A stretch of 50,856 nucleotides of DNA, from positions 551,840 to 602,695 of the forward strand of contig NZ_JH992924.1 of the NCBI RefSeq assembly GCF_000315425.1. Direction: 5' to 3'. This document shows, one piece after another, positions 41,557 to 49,874 of this stretch. This DNA is from Massilia timonae CCUG 45783. GTDB lineage: Bacteria; Pseudomonadota; Gammaproteobacteria; Burkholderiales; Burkholderiaceae_D. The stretch's first letter is position 1, and each line of letters opens with the position of its first letter. Under the pieces are notes generated by a model. That model saw nothing but the letters and a program-made list of their open reading frames with translations, was not told where the DNA came from and did no database searches. The position numbers and the translations under genes were made by a program.

Positions 41557-42282
41557 TCAGGCGCCGATGAGCCGGTTGCCCGACTCGTTCATGCTGTCGC
41601 TGGCCTTGAACATCTTCATCTGCAGTTCGAAGCTGCGGTTCAGGCTCATCACGGCCACCATCTCCTCGACCGCCGAGACGTTGCTGCCTTCGAGGGCGCG
41701 GCCGCGCACGGTGACGTTCGGGTCGGCCGCGAGCTGCTCGCCGTCGCGCGTGACGATCAGGCCGGCTTCGTTCTTGGCCAGCTGGGCGCCGTCGGCGCTG
41801 ACCAGCCGCAGGCGGTCGATGATCTGGGTGAGGGTGCCGCCTTCGGGCATCACCGAGATGGTGCCGTCGCCCGCGATATCGACCGCGGTGTGCGGCGGCA
41901 GCACGATCGGCCCGCCCTCGCCCAGCAGCGGGCGGCCACCCACCGACAGCGCGCCGTTGGCGTCGATGTCGATCGCGCCGGCGCGGGTATAGGCTTCGCC
42001 GTTGTCGAATTCCACCGCCAGGTAGCCGTTGCCGTTGACGGCGACGTCCAGCGCGCGGCCGGTGTCGCGCACAGTGCCGTTGCGGGTCGAGACGGCATCG
42101 GCCATGCCGCGCGCCAGGTGCACGTCGTCGTAGCCGTAGCCGGCCAGCGCCTGGCTCGAGGCCAGTTCGATATTGGCGCGAAAGCCCGGGGTGTCGGCAT
42201 TGGCCAGGTTGTTGGCGCGCACCTGCTGCGCCTGCAGGGTGCGCTGGGCGGCGCTGACGGCGGTGAAGATGAACTTGTCCAT
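41557..42282 (-). CDS. flgF: Flagellar proximal rod protein FlgF
   Basis: A 241-residue rod subunit. MDKFIFTAVSAAQRTLQAQQ and VRANNLANADTPGFRANIE form the N-terminal helix and rod motif; LEGSNVSAVEEMVAVMSLNRSFELQMKMF closes the protein. Length agrees with E. coli FlgF (251). It begins nine bases after the flgE stop, and its ribosome binding site is weak, so translation may be coupled to flgE. Confidence 0.95.
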   Translation of the reverse strand: MDKFIFTAVSAAQRTLQAQQVRANNLANADTPGFRANIELASSQALAGYGYDDVHLARGMADAVSTRNGTVRDTGRALDVAVNGNGYLAVEFDNGEAYTRAGAIDIDANGALSVGGRPLLGEGGPIVLPPHTAVDIAGDGTISVMPEGGTLTQIIDRLRLVSADGAQLAKNEAGLIVTRDGEQLAADPNVTVRGRALEGSNVSAVEEMVAVMSLNRSFELQMKMFKASDSMNESGNRLIGA

Positions 42283-42291
42283 GGCCTATGC

Positions 42292-43476
42292 TTACAGCGC
42301 CTGCATCAGCGACTGCATCATCTGGTTCTCGGCGGTGATCACCTTCGAGTTGGCCTGGTAGTTGCGCTGCGAGGTCATCAGGCCGACGAGTTCCGAGGTG
42401 ATGTCCACGTTCGAACCTTCCAGCGAGCCCTTGGACAGCTTGCCGCCCAGTCCTTCGCCCGGTACGGTGTACAGCGGCGCGCCCGAGTTGGCGTTGGCGA
42501 CCCAGGTGGTGTCGCTGGTCGGGACCAGGCTGCCCTCGTCCGGGAAAGTGGCGAGCGCCACGGTGCCCACGACCTGCTGCTGATCGTTGCTGTACTTGGC
42601 GACGATCGAACCGTCCTCGGCCAGTTCTACGCCGATGAAGGTGCCGGAAGCGTAGCCGTTTCCGCGGTTCGTCGTCGTGGTTGCCTCACCGCCGAATTTC
42701 GTCGTGCCGGTATAGTCGAAAGAAACGGTGACAGGATTTGCGCCAGGGACGTTGAAGGTCAAGGCTCCGCTCATCACCGAATCGGCTTCCAGCTGGGCGT
42801 CCTCGTCGAAATTCAAAGTATGCGTGACAGTCGGGGCGGCGCCATTGACGCTGTAACGCACGCTCACCGTATTGTCGTCGGTCTTGATGAAATATTGCGA
42901 TACCGTGTGCTGGCTTCCCAGCGAGTCGTACACCACGGACTGTTTGACCATGTTGTAGCTGTTTGCATTGGCCATATCGAACGGCGTCACGGTCGGAACT
43001 TTCCAGTCTGCAGACATATTGCCCGTATAGCTGACCTTGTCACTAGGCTCAGCCGGAATTTGACCGGTCGGAACAGCGATATCGCCAATCGCGCCACGCA
43101 CGCCGTTGACGGTCGGGCCATAGCCCTGCACGCGCTTGCCGGTGGCGTCGACCAGGTAGCCGTCGGCATTGGTGTTGAAGATGCCGACGCGCGAGTACGA
43201 GACCACGCCCTGGGCGTCGCGGCTGGTGAAGAAGCCGCGGCCGAGGATGGCGGCGTCGAGGCCGCGGCCGGTGGTCTGCAGGCTGCCGTTCTTGCCGATG
43301 TCCTGGGTCAGCGAGCCGACCTGCACGCCGTTGGCCATGTCGCCCGCGTACACCGACGAGAAGTTGGCGCGGCTGCTCTTGAAGCCGTAGGTGCCGGCGT
43401 TGGCGATATTGTTCGACAGGGTGTTCAGCTGCTCGTTGATGGCCTGGATGCCCGACAGGGCGATATTGAAGCTCAT
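42292..43476 (-). CDS. flgE: Flagellar hook protein FlgE
   Basis: A 394-residue subunit of the universal-joint hook. The N-terminus has MSFNIALSGIQAINEQLNTL and SNNIANAGTYGFKSSRANF; the C-terminus has LEGSNVDITSELVGLMTSQRNYQANSKVI. The middle, variable part holds the surface-exposed domains, with less GC than the rest of the gene around 42650-43070, common for this region. E. coli FlgE has 402 residues. AAGGA precedes the ATG and flgD lies 14 bases upstream. Confidence 0.96.
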   Translation of the reverse strand: MSFNIALSGIQAINEQLNTLSNNIANAGTYGFKSSRANFSSVYAGDMANGVQVGSLTQDIGKNGSLQTTGRGLDAAILGRGFFTSRDAQGVVSYSRVGIFNTNADGYLVDATGKRVQGYGPTVNGVRGAIGDIAVPTGQIPAEPSDKVSYTGNMSADWKVPTVTPFDMANANSYNMVKQSVVYDSLGSQHTVSQYFIKTDDNTVSVRYSVNGAAPTVTHTLNFDEDAQLEADSVMSGALTFNVPGANPVTVSFDYTGTTKFGGEATTTTNRGNGYASGTFIGVELAEDGSIVAKYSNDQQQVVGTVALATFPDEGSLVPTSDTTWVANANSGAPLYTVPGEGLGGKLSKGSLEGSNVDITSELVGLMTSQRNYQANSKVITAENQMMQSLMQAL

Positions 43477-43490
43477 GGGGAATCCTTTGC

Positions 43491-44174
43491 TTAGTTGGTC
43501 AGCGCCAGGTCGGCGGACGTGTTTTTACCGTTGAAACCCGTGATCCAGCCCGGCTCGACTTCGCCGACGCCGGCCACCTGCATCAGGATGCCGCCGGTCG
43601 AATCGAGGCGCACGCTGTTCAGGCGGCCGTCGATCTCGATCGCCGGCTTGGTGCCGTCCGACGACTCGGCCGCGATGCTGTACTTGCCGGCCGGCAGGCC
43701 GAGCTGCGCCGGGTCGAGCGTGAATGCCTGGCCGCCGGCGCCGTGCGGCGGCAGTTCGATCCTGGTCTGCTTGCCGGCGACGTCGGTCAGGATCACATGG
43801 GTGAGGGTGCTGGCGCCTTCCAGGCGCACGCTGCCGGTGATCGCGGCGTCGCCCAGTTCCACGCGGCTGGTCTCGACCGAGACCTGGCTGCCGACCTGGC
43901 CGCCCATCGCCAGCACCTGCAGGCTCTGCAGCATGGTGGCGCTGGCGGCCGTGGTCTGGGTCATGTTTTCCAGCGCCTCGGTCTGCGACAGCTGCGACAG
44001 CTGGTTGACGAAGGTGGCCGGATCGGACGGGGCCAGCGGATCCTGGTTGCGGATCTGCGCCACCAGCAGCTTGGTGAACATGTCCTTGTTCTCGCTCATC
44101 GGCACGCCGGCCGGGCTGGTGCTGGTGCTGCTGTAATTGCTGCTGAAACCGAAGTTGTTGGTGGTGGTGACCAT
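43491..44174 (-). CDS. flgD: Flagellar hook-cap scaffold FlgD
   Basis: A 227-residue hook-capping protein that guides FlgE assembly and is not in the finished organelle. ENKDMFTKLLVAQIRNQDPLAPSDPATFVNQLSQLSQTEALENM is the family core; it is followed by a Tudor-like and FnIII-like half (VILTDVAGKQTRIEL, AGKYSIAAESSDG). Length equals E. coli FlgD (231). It starts two bases after flgC, so the two are coupled. Confidence 0.95.
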   Translation of the reverse strand: MVTTTNNFGFSSNYSSTSTSPAGVPMSENKDMFTKLLVAQIRNQDPLAPSDPATFVNQLSQLSQTEALENMTQTTAASATMLQSLQVLAMGGQVGSQVSVETSRVELGDAAITGSVRLEGASTLTHVILTDVAGKQTRIELPPHGAGGQAFTLDPAQLGLPAGKYSIAAESSDGTKPAIEIDGRLNSVRLDSTGGILMQVAGVGEVEPGWITGFNGKNTSADLALTN

Positions 44175-44176
44175 GA

Positions 44177-44581
44177 TCAGCTTTCTCCCATGCGGATCAG
44201 GGACTGCTGCATCGACTTGATGCGGCCCATGACCTCGACGTTCGTTTCGAAGGCGCGCGAGGCGGCCATCATGTCGGCCATCTCGGCCACTTCATTGACG
44301 TTGGCGTAAAAGACCATGCCGTCGGCGTCGGCCAGCGGATTGTCCGGCTCATGCACGCGGCGCAGCGGTTCGCTCGACTGCACCACGTCCAGCACCTGCA
44401 CCTTGGCCACGCCCTCGCCGTCGAGCACGGCGGAAAACACGGGCTTGCGGGCGCGGTAGGCCTCGGCCTCGGTGGTGGCCACGGCATTTGCGTTGGCCAG
44501 GTTGCTGGCGATCGTGTTCATGCGCACGGTCTGGGCCGCCATGGCCGAGCCGGCGATCAGGGAAATGTCTTTGAAACCCAT
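44177..44581 (-). CDS. flgC: Flagellar proximal rod protein FlgC
   Basis: A 134-residue rod subunit. DISLIAGSAMAAQTVRMNTIASNLANANAV forms the N-terminal axial motif; the end VNEVAEMADMMAASRAFETNVEVM is typical of FlgC. E. coli FlgC has 134 residues, an exact match. It lies ten bases after flgB. Confidence 0.96.
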   Translation of the reverse strand: MGFKDISLIAGSAMAAQTVRMNTIASNLANANAVATTEAEAYRARKPVFSAVLDGEGVAKVQVLDVVQSSEPLRRVHEPDNPLADADGMVFYANVNEVAEMADMMAASRAFETNVEVMGRIKSMQQSLIRMGES

Positions 44582-44591
44582 TCAGCGCTCC

Positions 44592-44951
44592 TTATTGGCC
44601 GGTGATGGCTTTGTTCAGGCCGCGCAGCTTCATATTGATGAAGGTCAGGCTGGTCTGGAAATCGGAAGCGTTCTGCGAGAACGCCGCCTGCTCGACGCCG
44701 ATCTCGACGGTATTGCCGTCGGCGCTCGGGTGGTAGGGCACGCGAAACAGCGGGCCGTCCTCGGAGAGCGTCGGCAGGCCGTCGTCGGCATCCATCCGGT
44801 CCTGCATCACGCTGGCGAAGTCGATGTCGCGCGCCGTATAGCCGGGCGTGCTTTCGTTGGCGATGTTGGCGGCCAGCACGCGGGTGCGTTCGGCGCGCAG
44901 CTGGAGCGCGTCGGCGCTGACGCCGAGGGCTTCCTTGAAATTAATCGACAT
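44592..44951 (-). CDS. flgB: Flagellar proximal rod protein FlgB
   Basis: A 119-residue rod subunit. The start MSINFKEALGVSADALQLRA at 44951 has GGAG eight bases ahead and gives the usual FlgB N-terminus; the open frame upstream overlaps the divergent flgA region and was not used. LAANIANESTPGYTARDIDF is the rod motif. It is the first gene of the minus-strand flgBCDEFGHIJKL run. The 68-base gap to flgA holds a tandem repeat that may bind a regulator. Confidence 0.95.
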   Translation of the reverse strand: MSINFKEALGVSADALQLRAERTRVLAANIANESTPGYTARDIDFASVMQDRMDADDGLPTLSEDGPLFRVPYHPSADGNTVEIGVEQAAFSQNASDFQTSLTFINMKLRGLNKAITGQ

Positions 44952-44961
44952 GGCGATTCTC

Positions 44962-44980
44962 CAGTGAACTGCAGTGAACT
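44962..44980. promoter_or_regulatory. Tandem repeat in the flgA-flgB divergent region
   Basis: CAGTGAACT occurs twice, one base apart (44962-44970 and 44972-44980). TAGAAT (44985-44990) on the plus strand could be the flgA -10 box. The repeat sits between the two divergent starts, where a shared regulator would bind. No sigma-54 or sigma-28 element is clear. Confidence 0.35.
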
Positions 44981-45019
44981 TGGTTAGAATGGGCCTTTCC
45001 GCCTGACCCGTATTGTCCA

Positions 45020-45727
45020 ATGATTGCTTTCCGTACGGCAACAATAAGTATTGTAACCTGTCTGTTGTGCACCACAGCGTGGTCGGCGCAAACTCTTTCC
45101 GTACAAATAGAACAAGCCGCGCGCGAGCAACTCGAGAAGGTCGCCGCGGCCAGCGCGCTGGGCGATCCGGAGTTCGACCTGAACGTGGTCAGCAGTCGTC
45201 CGGCGCCCGCCTGCAAGGGGCCGGTAAGCGTCGAAGCGCTCGACACGCGCCAGCCGGCGCGCATGCGCTTCGTGGCGCGCTGCCCGGACGGACAGGGCTG
45301 GCGCCACGACTTCGTGGTGCGCGCGCGCATGTCGGCGCTGGTGGCGGTGACCGCGGCGCCGGTGGGCGCCAACCAGACGCTGGGCGAATCCGACGTCACG
45401 CTCGAGCGGCGCGACGTGACCAACCTGCGCGATCCGATCGGCCTGCCCGAGGAAGCGGTCGGCCAGTCGAGCCGGCGCAGCCTGCGCGCGGGCGAGGTCC
45501 TGCGCGCCAGCCAGCTGGTAGCCCCGATCGTGGTGAAACGCGGCGACGCCGTGGTCATGACGGCGCGCGAGGACGGCATCGAGGTCAGCATGGCGGGCGA
45601 GGCGCTCGACGCCGGCGCGCGCGGCGCCGTGGTGCGGGTCAAGAACAGCGCCAGCGGCCAGGTGGTGCGCATGCGCGTGCTCGGCGCCGGCGCGGTGCAG
45701 CCGATCGACATGCCGCTGGGCGAATAG
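45020..45727 (+). CDS. flgA: Flagellar P-ring chaperone FlgA
   Basis: A 235-residue periplasmic chaperone needed for P-ring assembly. A signal peptide (about 1-22, ending AWSA) precedes the SAF domain, seen in APVGANQTLGESDVTLERRDVTNL and GEVLRASQLVAPIVVKRGDAVVMTARE. The last part, GAVVRVKNSASGQVVRMRVLGAGAVQ, is typical. It is the only flagellar gene on the plus strand in this window, divergent from flgB and convergent with the hydrolase gene. Confidence 0.94.
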   Translation: MIAFRTATISIVTCLLCTTAWSAQTLSVQIEQAAREQLEKVAAASALGDPEFDLNVVSSRPAPACKGPVSVEALDTRQPARMRFVARCPDGQGWRHDFVVRARMSALVAVTAAPVGANQTLGESDVTLERRDVTNLRDPIGLPEEAVGQSSRRSLRAGEVLRASQLVAPIVVKRGDAVVMTAREDGIEVSMAGEALDAGARGAVVRVKNSASGQVVRMRVLGAGAVQPIDMPLGE

Positions 45728-45731
45728 TCCG

Positions 45732-46496
45732 TCATTCCTGGTTCCCTTGCAGGCTGGCCGCGATGCGGGCCAGCTTGGCGGCGTAGCCGGGATCGGTCGC
45801 ATAGCCGCCGCGCGCCAGTCCCTGGGCGAAGGCCTGGGCGTCGTTGCCGGTGTTCAGGGCGGCGCGGTAGCGCGGATTATCGGTGAGCACGCGCGCATAG
45901 TCCTGGAAGGCGCTGGCCGCGTCCGGATAGGCGCGGAAGCGCTCGCGCGTCTTGAGCGCGGCGCCGTTCACGTATTCGGTGGTGGTGGACTCGCCGGCGG
46001 CGCCTTCCCAACCGGCGCCGGCCTTGATCCCGAACAGGTTGTGGCTGCTCGCGCCGTCGGCGGTGCGCAGCGGACGCTGACCCCAGCCCGATTCGAGCGC
46101 GGCGTGGGCCTGCACCAGTTCCGGCGCCACGCCGAGTTGTCGCGCGGCCTGGCGCGCCCAGGGGGCGATGCTGTCCAGGAACGCCTGCTGCTCCGGCGTG
46201 TTGGCGGCAGCGCCGCCGCTGGCGGTGGCAGGGTCGACGCGCTCGTCCTCGCCCATGATCAAGCCTTGCGCGCGCAGCCGCAGCAGGGCGCCTTCGGCGC
46301 TCAGGCTGCTGGCGGCGCCGCCGTCGACGTCGCCGTGCTGGATGTAGGCGTTCACTTCGCCCTGCAGCTCGCTGAACAGGCGGCCGAAGCCGGCGCCGCC
46401 GCCGTCGCCGATGGCCGCGGTCGGACGGGTCGCGGCGGTGGCCGACGTGGCCGCCGTGGCGGCGGTCGGCGCGATGGAGAAATCAGCGTGGCGCAT
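45732..46496 (-). CDS. Flagellar peptidoglycan hydrolase (FlgJ C-terminal-type glucosaminidase)
   Basis: A 254-residue protein equal to the hydrolase half of FlgJ (GH73, N-acetylglucosaminidase), which opens the cell wall for rod growth. LGVAPELVQAHAALESGWGQRPL holds the catalytic Glu (135), followed by HNLFGIKAG and FRAYPDAASAFQDYARVL. The first 100 residues are Ala/Thr-rich and lack both a rod-binding domain and a signal peptide, so it is probably exported by the flagellar apparatus. The ATG at 46496 overlaps flgN by 14 bases and has GAGGA ahead; two earlier in-frame ATGs exist. With the gene at 38623-38961 it makes up a split FlgJ. Confidence 0.88.
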   Translation of the reverse strand: MRHADFSIAPTAATAATSATAATRPTAAIGDGGGAGFGRLFSELQGEVNAYIQHGDVDGGAASSLSAEGALLRLRAQGLIMGEDERVDPATASGGAAANTPEQQAFLDSIAPWARQAARQLGVAPELVQAHAALESGWGQRPLRTADGASSHNLFGIKAGAGWEGAAGESTTTEYVNGAALKTRERFRAYPDAASAFQDYARVLTDNPRYRAALNTGNDAQAFAQGLARGGYATDPGYAAKLARIAASLQGNQE

Positions 46497-46911
46497 AGAT
46501 GCCATCCTCGCCATGCAGCACGCGCTGCATCACGGAGTATTGCTCGGCCAGCAGCTGGCCATTGCGGATGGTCGCTTCCTTGCAGGCGCGCACGATGGTT
46601 TCCAGCTCGGCCCAGGCGGCGTCAAAAGTGGCGCGCGCGGCCGGTGTCAGGCTGGCGATGTACTGTTCCATCGTGGCTTGCGCGCCGAGCAGGGCGCGCA
46701 CCAGCTGCAGGCGTTGCTGGCGGCGCCCTTCCATGGCCTCGAGCAGCGGCGCAAGGTCCTCGGCCAGCGCCGTCAGTTCAACGCTGCGGTGGCGCACGGC
46801 GGCCTCGAACTGCCGTTCCAGCAGGGCGTGGATGGCGGCCGCTTCGTGCAGGTCGCGCTGGACGCCGTCGAGCAGCAGCGCATTGGCCTGGGTGCGGGTG
46901 AGGGTGGCCAT
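46483..46911 (-). CDS. flgN: Flagellar export chaperone FlgN
   Basis: A 142-residue helical cytoplasmic chaperone, usually for FlgK and FlgL. The sequence is nearly all heptad-like (DGVQRDLHEAAAIHALLERQFEAAV), with the FlgN-type core LTALAEDLAPLLEAMEGRRQQR. Identification rests on size, helical nature and position next to flgM; sequence identity in this family is low. Its ATG follows immediately on the flgM stop (overlap of one base). Confidence 0.8.
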   Translation of the reverse strand: MATLTRTQANALLLDGVQRDLHEAAAIHALLERQFEAAVRHRSVELTALAEDLAPLLEAMEGRRQQRLQLVRALLGAQATMEQYIASLTPAARATFDAAWAELETIVRACKEATIRNGQLLAEQYSVMQRVLHGEDGIYAPR

Positions 46912-47183
46912 CAGCGTCCTCCGTGGAATTTCTGGATCAGGCCGGCCAGGCGGCCCGGGTCGAACGGCAGCTCGCCGCGCGCCAGCGCATCGCGCAGCTC
47001 GGCCACGCGGGCGGCGTCGAAGTCGGGCATGGCGCGCAGGGCTTCGGACGCGGGTTTCAGCACCTCGGATTGCAGGGCGGCGCCGGCGGCCGCCGGCATC
47101 TCGGCCTGGACCGGCGCGGCCACGGTCTGGGCGCCGACAGTGACGCTGGCGACGGCGGCGTTGGATGAGCCGGTGATTTTCAT
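46911..47183 (-). CDS. flgM: Anti-sigma-28 factor FlgM
   Basis: A 90-residue protein that binds and silences the flagellar sigma factor until the hook is complete. The C-terminus VAELRDALARGELPFDPGRLAGLIQKF is the family signature; the N-terminus is Ala-rich and flexible. The start MKITGSSNAAV at 47183 is preferred because GAGGTAACC lies just before it. An upstream ATG at 47216 overlaps the motB stop (ATGA) and would add 11 residues. The FliA-like sigma factor at 49112-49855 should be its target. Confidence 0.88.
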   Translation of the reverse strand: MKITGSSNAAVASVTVGAQTVAAPVQAEMPAAAGAALQSEVLKPASEALRAMPDFDAARVAELRDALARGELPFDPGRLAGLIQKFHGGR

Positions 47184-47212
47184 GCGGTTACCTCGAGATT
47201 TCGGTTGGATCG

Positions 47213-48160
47213 TCATGGCGTTTTCGGCAGTTGGCCGCGCAATTCTTCGAGCGCCGTCGCGTCGGGCAGCGTGACGGTGGCGCCGTTGCCCAGCGCCGTT
47301 CCATTGCTGCCGGGGGCGCCGAACATGTTCGCCACCGCGCGCGACTGGGCGCTGGTCAGGATCAGGAGTTCGATGCGGCGGTTCATGCCGTCCAGCGGGT
47401 CTTCCGGATGCAGCGGACCGCGGTCGGCCATGCCGACCACCTGCAGGATGGTGGAGGTCTGCATGCCGCCGGTGAGCAGCTGGGCGCGCGCGGCCAGCGC
47501 GCGGTCGGTCGACAGGGCCCAGTTCGAGTAGCCGCCCTTGTCGATGCCGGCGTAGCGGCTCGAATCGGTATGGCCGATGATCAGCATCTGGTTGCGCATC
47601 TGGGCGAACAGCGGCCCCATCTTCTGCAGCAGGCGCGCGAAGCGGCCGGTGGGCAGCGCGCTGCCGCGCATGAACATGCCCTGCTTGTCGGTGTCGTGCA
47701 GCATCACGCGCAAGCCGTAGGGCGTGACGACGGTGGCCAGGTTCGAGGCCAGGCCGGCGTTCACCGACAGCTCGGTCAGGGCCCTGGACAATGCTGCCAG
47801 GTCGGCTGGCGTCTCATAGCCGACCTTCGGGGCGCTCGGGCTGCCCGGCTGGCTGGTGCCGGCATTGCCGGTGCGCGGGACTTCGAAGCGTTCGATCAGG
47901 CTGCCGCTCGGCTCGGTGGCGATGGCCGGCTTCTGGCCTTGCCCCTCGAGCATGCCGGCGCTGGTGGCGTCGCGCACGATCGCCTTCAGGTTCTGCTGCT
48001 CGCGCGCGGCGATCAGCCACAGCACCAGGAACAGCGCCATCAGGGCCAGGCAAAAGTCGGCGAACGCCACTTTCCAGGCGCCGCCGTGCTCGTCGTGCTG
48101 GTGCTTGCCGCCGCCGCGCTTGACGATGGTCGATTCGTGCTTGTCGTTCGTTTTCGACAC
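47213..48160 (-). CDS. motB: Flagellar stator protein MotB (LafU-like)
   Basis: A 315-residue inner-membrane stator protein. A short cytoplasmic tail precedes the single membrane helix, AFADFCLALMALFLVLWLIA, with the proton-binding Asp at 35. The periplasmic part carries an OmpA-like peptidoglycan-binding domain (MLIIGHTDSSRYAG, NWALSTDRALAARAQLL, NRRIELLIL). The residues around the Asp are of the proton-driven type. It follows motA by three bases, so the stator pair is coupled. In lateral systems the counterpart is lafU. Confidence 0.93.
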   Translation of the reverse strand: MSKTNDKHESTIVKRGGGKHQHDEHGGAWKVAFADFCLALMALFLVLWLIAAREQQNLKAIVRDATSAGMLEGQGQKPAIATEPSGSLIERFEVPRTGNAGTSQPGSPSAPKVGYETPADLAALSRALTELSVNAGLASNLATVVTPYGLRVMLHDTDKQGMFMRGSALPTGRFARLLQKMGPLFAQMRNQMLIIGHTDSSRYAGIDKGGYSNWALSTDRALAARAQLLTGGMQTSTILQVVGMADRGPLHPEDPLDGMNRRIELLILTSAQSRAVANMFGAPGSNGTALGNGATVTLPDATALEELRGQLPKTP

Positions 48161-48163
48161 GTG

Positions 48164-49075
48164 TTACCCCGCCATGCGGTCGCTGCCGCGGCGCCGCTTG
48201 TTCTGCGATTCGTCTTCGCCGCCCATGGCGTTGATCCACTGTTCGAGCTGGGCGAAGCTGGGCTTGGTGTTCAGCTGGATCAGGCGGCGTCCGGCGTCGA
48301 TCGCCAGCAGCGCCGGCTTGCCGGCCACGTGGGTGCACAGCACCACCTTGACGGTCTCCATGGTCGAGGCGTCCGAATTGACGGTCTGCTTCATCAGGTT
48401 GGCCAGCGGTTCGAGCACGCCGTAGCAAAAGAAGATGCCGATGAAGGTGCCGACCATGGCCGCGCCGACCTTCTCGGCGATCTCGCCCGAATCGGCGCCG
48501 CCCGAGACCGAGTACATGGCCATCACGATGCCCAGCACCGCGGCCAGGATGCCGAAGCCCGGCATCGCCTCGGCGATCTTCTGCAGCGATTTCGACGGCT
48601 GGGTCAGCTCTTCGTGGATGGCTTCCAGTTCCTGCTCCAGCACGCCTTCCAGCTCGTGGGCGTTGATCTTGCCCATGGCCATCAGGCGGAAGTTGTCGAC
48701 GATGAAGGCCAGCAGCTTCGGCTCGGCCAGGATCGCCGGATAGCGCTGGAACAGCGGGCTTTCGGCGGGCGCCTCGACGTGGGCGTCCAGGGCCTTCAGG
48801 CCGCCGGCGGCGGTCTGCAGCAGTTCGTACATCAGGAGCAGCAGCTGGCGCTGGAATTCCGAGTCGTGCTTCTTGCGCGCCGCGACCTTCTTGAGCTGGT
48901 GGCCCATCTCGGACAGCACGTGGCGCGGATTGCCGAGCACGAGCGCCCCGAAGGCGGCGCCGCCGATGATCAGGATCTCGACCGGGTGGAAGATCGAGGC
49001 GAAGGTGCCGCCCATCATGGTGAATCCACCGAAGATGGCGCCGAGCACGATGGCGATGCCGAGTAGTTGCTGCAT
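48164..49075 (-). CDS. motA: Flagellar stator protein MotA (LafT-like)
   Basis: A 303-residue inner-membrane stator protein with four membrane helices. LGIAIVLGAIFGGFTMMGGTF is the first, GFGILAAVLGIVMAMYSV the third with the essential Pro just before it (EAMPGFG), and VGTFIGIFFCYGVLEPLANLM the fourth. A charged cytoplasmic loop lies between (about 80-175). The C-terminal tail is basic. E. coli MotA has 295 residues. It is separated from the sigma-factor gene by 36 bases, and precedes motB. Confidence 0.94.
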   Translation of the reverse strand: MQQLLGIAIVLGAIFGGFTMMGGTFASIFHPVEILIIGGAAFGALVLGNPRHVLSEMGHQLKKVAARKKHDSEFQRQLLLLMYELLQTAAGGLKALDAHVEAPAESPLFQRYPAILAEPKLLAFIVDNFRLMAMGKINAHELEGVLEQELEAIHEELTQPSKSLQKIAEAMPGFGILAAVLGIVMAMYSVSGGADSGEIAEKVGAAMVGTFIGIFFCYGVLEPLANLMKQTVNSDASTMETVKVVLCTHVAGKPALLAIDAGRRLIQLNTKPSFAQLEQWINAMGGEDESQNKRRRGSDRMAG

Positions 49076-49111
49076 GACTTAGGGCCTTTCTGGCTTATTC
49101 TGTGATTCGGT

Positions 49112-49855
49112 TCAGTCGCGCTGGAGCGCGGCCTTCATCTTGGCCAGCGCACTCTTGTTGAGCTGGCAGACGCGGGCGTCGGACAGGTCGAGCACGGCGG
49201 CGATTTCCTTGTAGCTCAGTTCGAACTCGTAGATCATCTGGATCACGCGCTGCTCCTTTTCGTTGAGGGTGGTCAGCACCTGTTCCAGGCTGCGCCGCAC
49301 CATGAACTGTTCTTCCGGGCCGGGCGTATGGTGGGCTTCGGCGACCGCTTCCTGCAAGACTTCGTCAAAGCTCAGCATTTCCTCGGCACTGTCGTCGAGC
49401 AGATACTGTTGATACTCATCAAAGGACAGGCCCAGGGCCTGCGCCGCCTCTTTCTCGCTCGGCTCGCGGCCCAGGCTGCGGGTCAGCGCGCGCAGGGCGT
49501 CGCGCTGGCGGTGGCTGTCCTGGCGCACGGCGCGCGGACGCCAGTCCTGGCGCCGCAGCTCGTCGAGGATGGCGCCGCGCACGCGCAGCGCCGCATAGCT
49601 CGAAAAGCCGGCATCGGGCTGGCCGTAGCGGCGCAGCGCTTCGAGCAGGCCCATCAGGCCGATTTGCTCCATGTCCTCGCGCCCGAACGCGCCCGACACC
49701 TGGCTGCCGAGCTGGCGCGCGATGCGCTTCACCAGCGGCGCGTAGGCCAGCAGGTGGCGCCCCTCGTCCTGGGCGCTCATGCCGGCGGCTTGCGCCTCGC
49801 CATAGTCGGCGCAGGCGCCGGCGGCAACGTCGAGGTAATCGGTCATATAGGCCAC
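49112..49855 (-). CDS. fliA: Flagellar sigma factor FliA (sigma-28; LafS-like)
   Basis: A 247-residue sigma factor that directs late flagellar transcription. Region 2: LAYAPLVKRIARQLGSQVSG, DMEQIGLMGLLEALRRY and FSSYAALRVRGAILDELRRQDWRPRAVR. Region 3: LTRSLGREPSEKEAAQALGL. Region 4: TLNEKEQRVIQMIYEFELSYKEIAAVLDLSDARVCQLNKSALAKMK cut here at key parts. Length is close to E. coli FliA (239). Its place beside motA/motB, rather than in a fliA-fliZ unit, is that of lafS in Flag-2 systems. FlgM encoded nearby is the expected antagonist. Confidence 0.93.
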   Translation of the reverse strand: MAYMTDYLDVAAGACADYGEAQAAGMSAQDEGRHLLAYAPLVKRIARQLGSQVSGAFGREDMEQIGLMGLLEALRRYGQPDAGFSSYAALRVRGAILDELRRQDWRPRAVRQDSHRQRDALRALTRSLGREPSEKEAAQALGLSFDEYQQYLLDDSAEEMLSFDEVLQEAVAEAHHTPGPEEQFMVRRSLEQVLTTLNEKEQRVIQMIYEFELSYKEIAAVLDLSDARVCQLNKSALAKMKAALQRD

Positions 49856-49874
49856 GTGGTCACCCGGGATGGTG

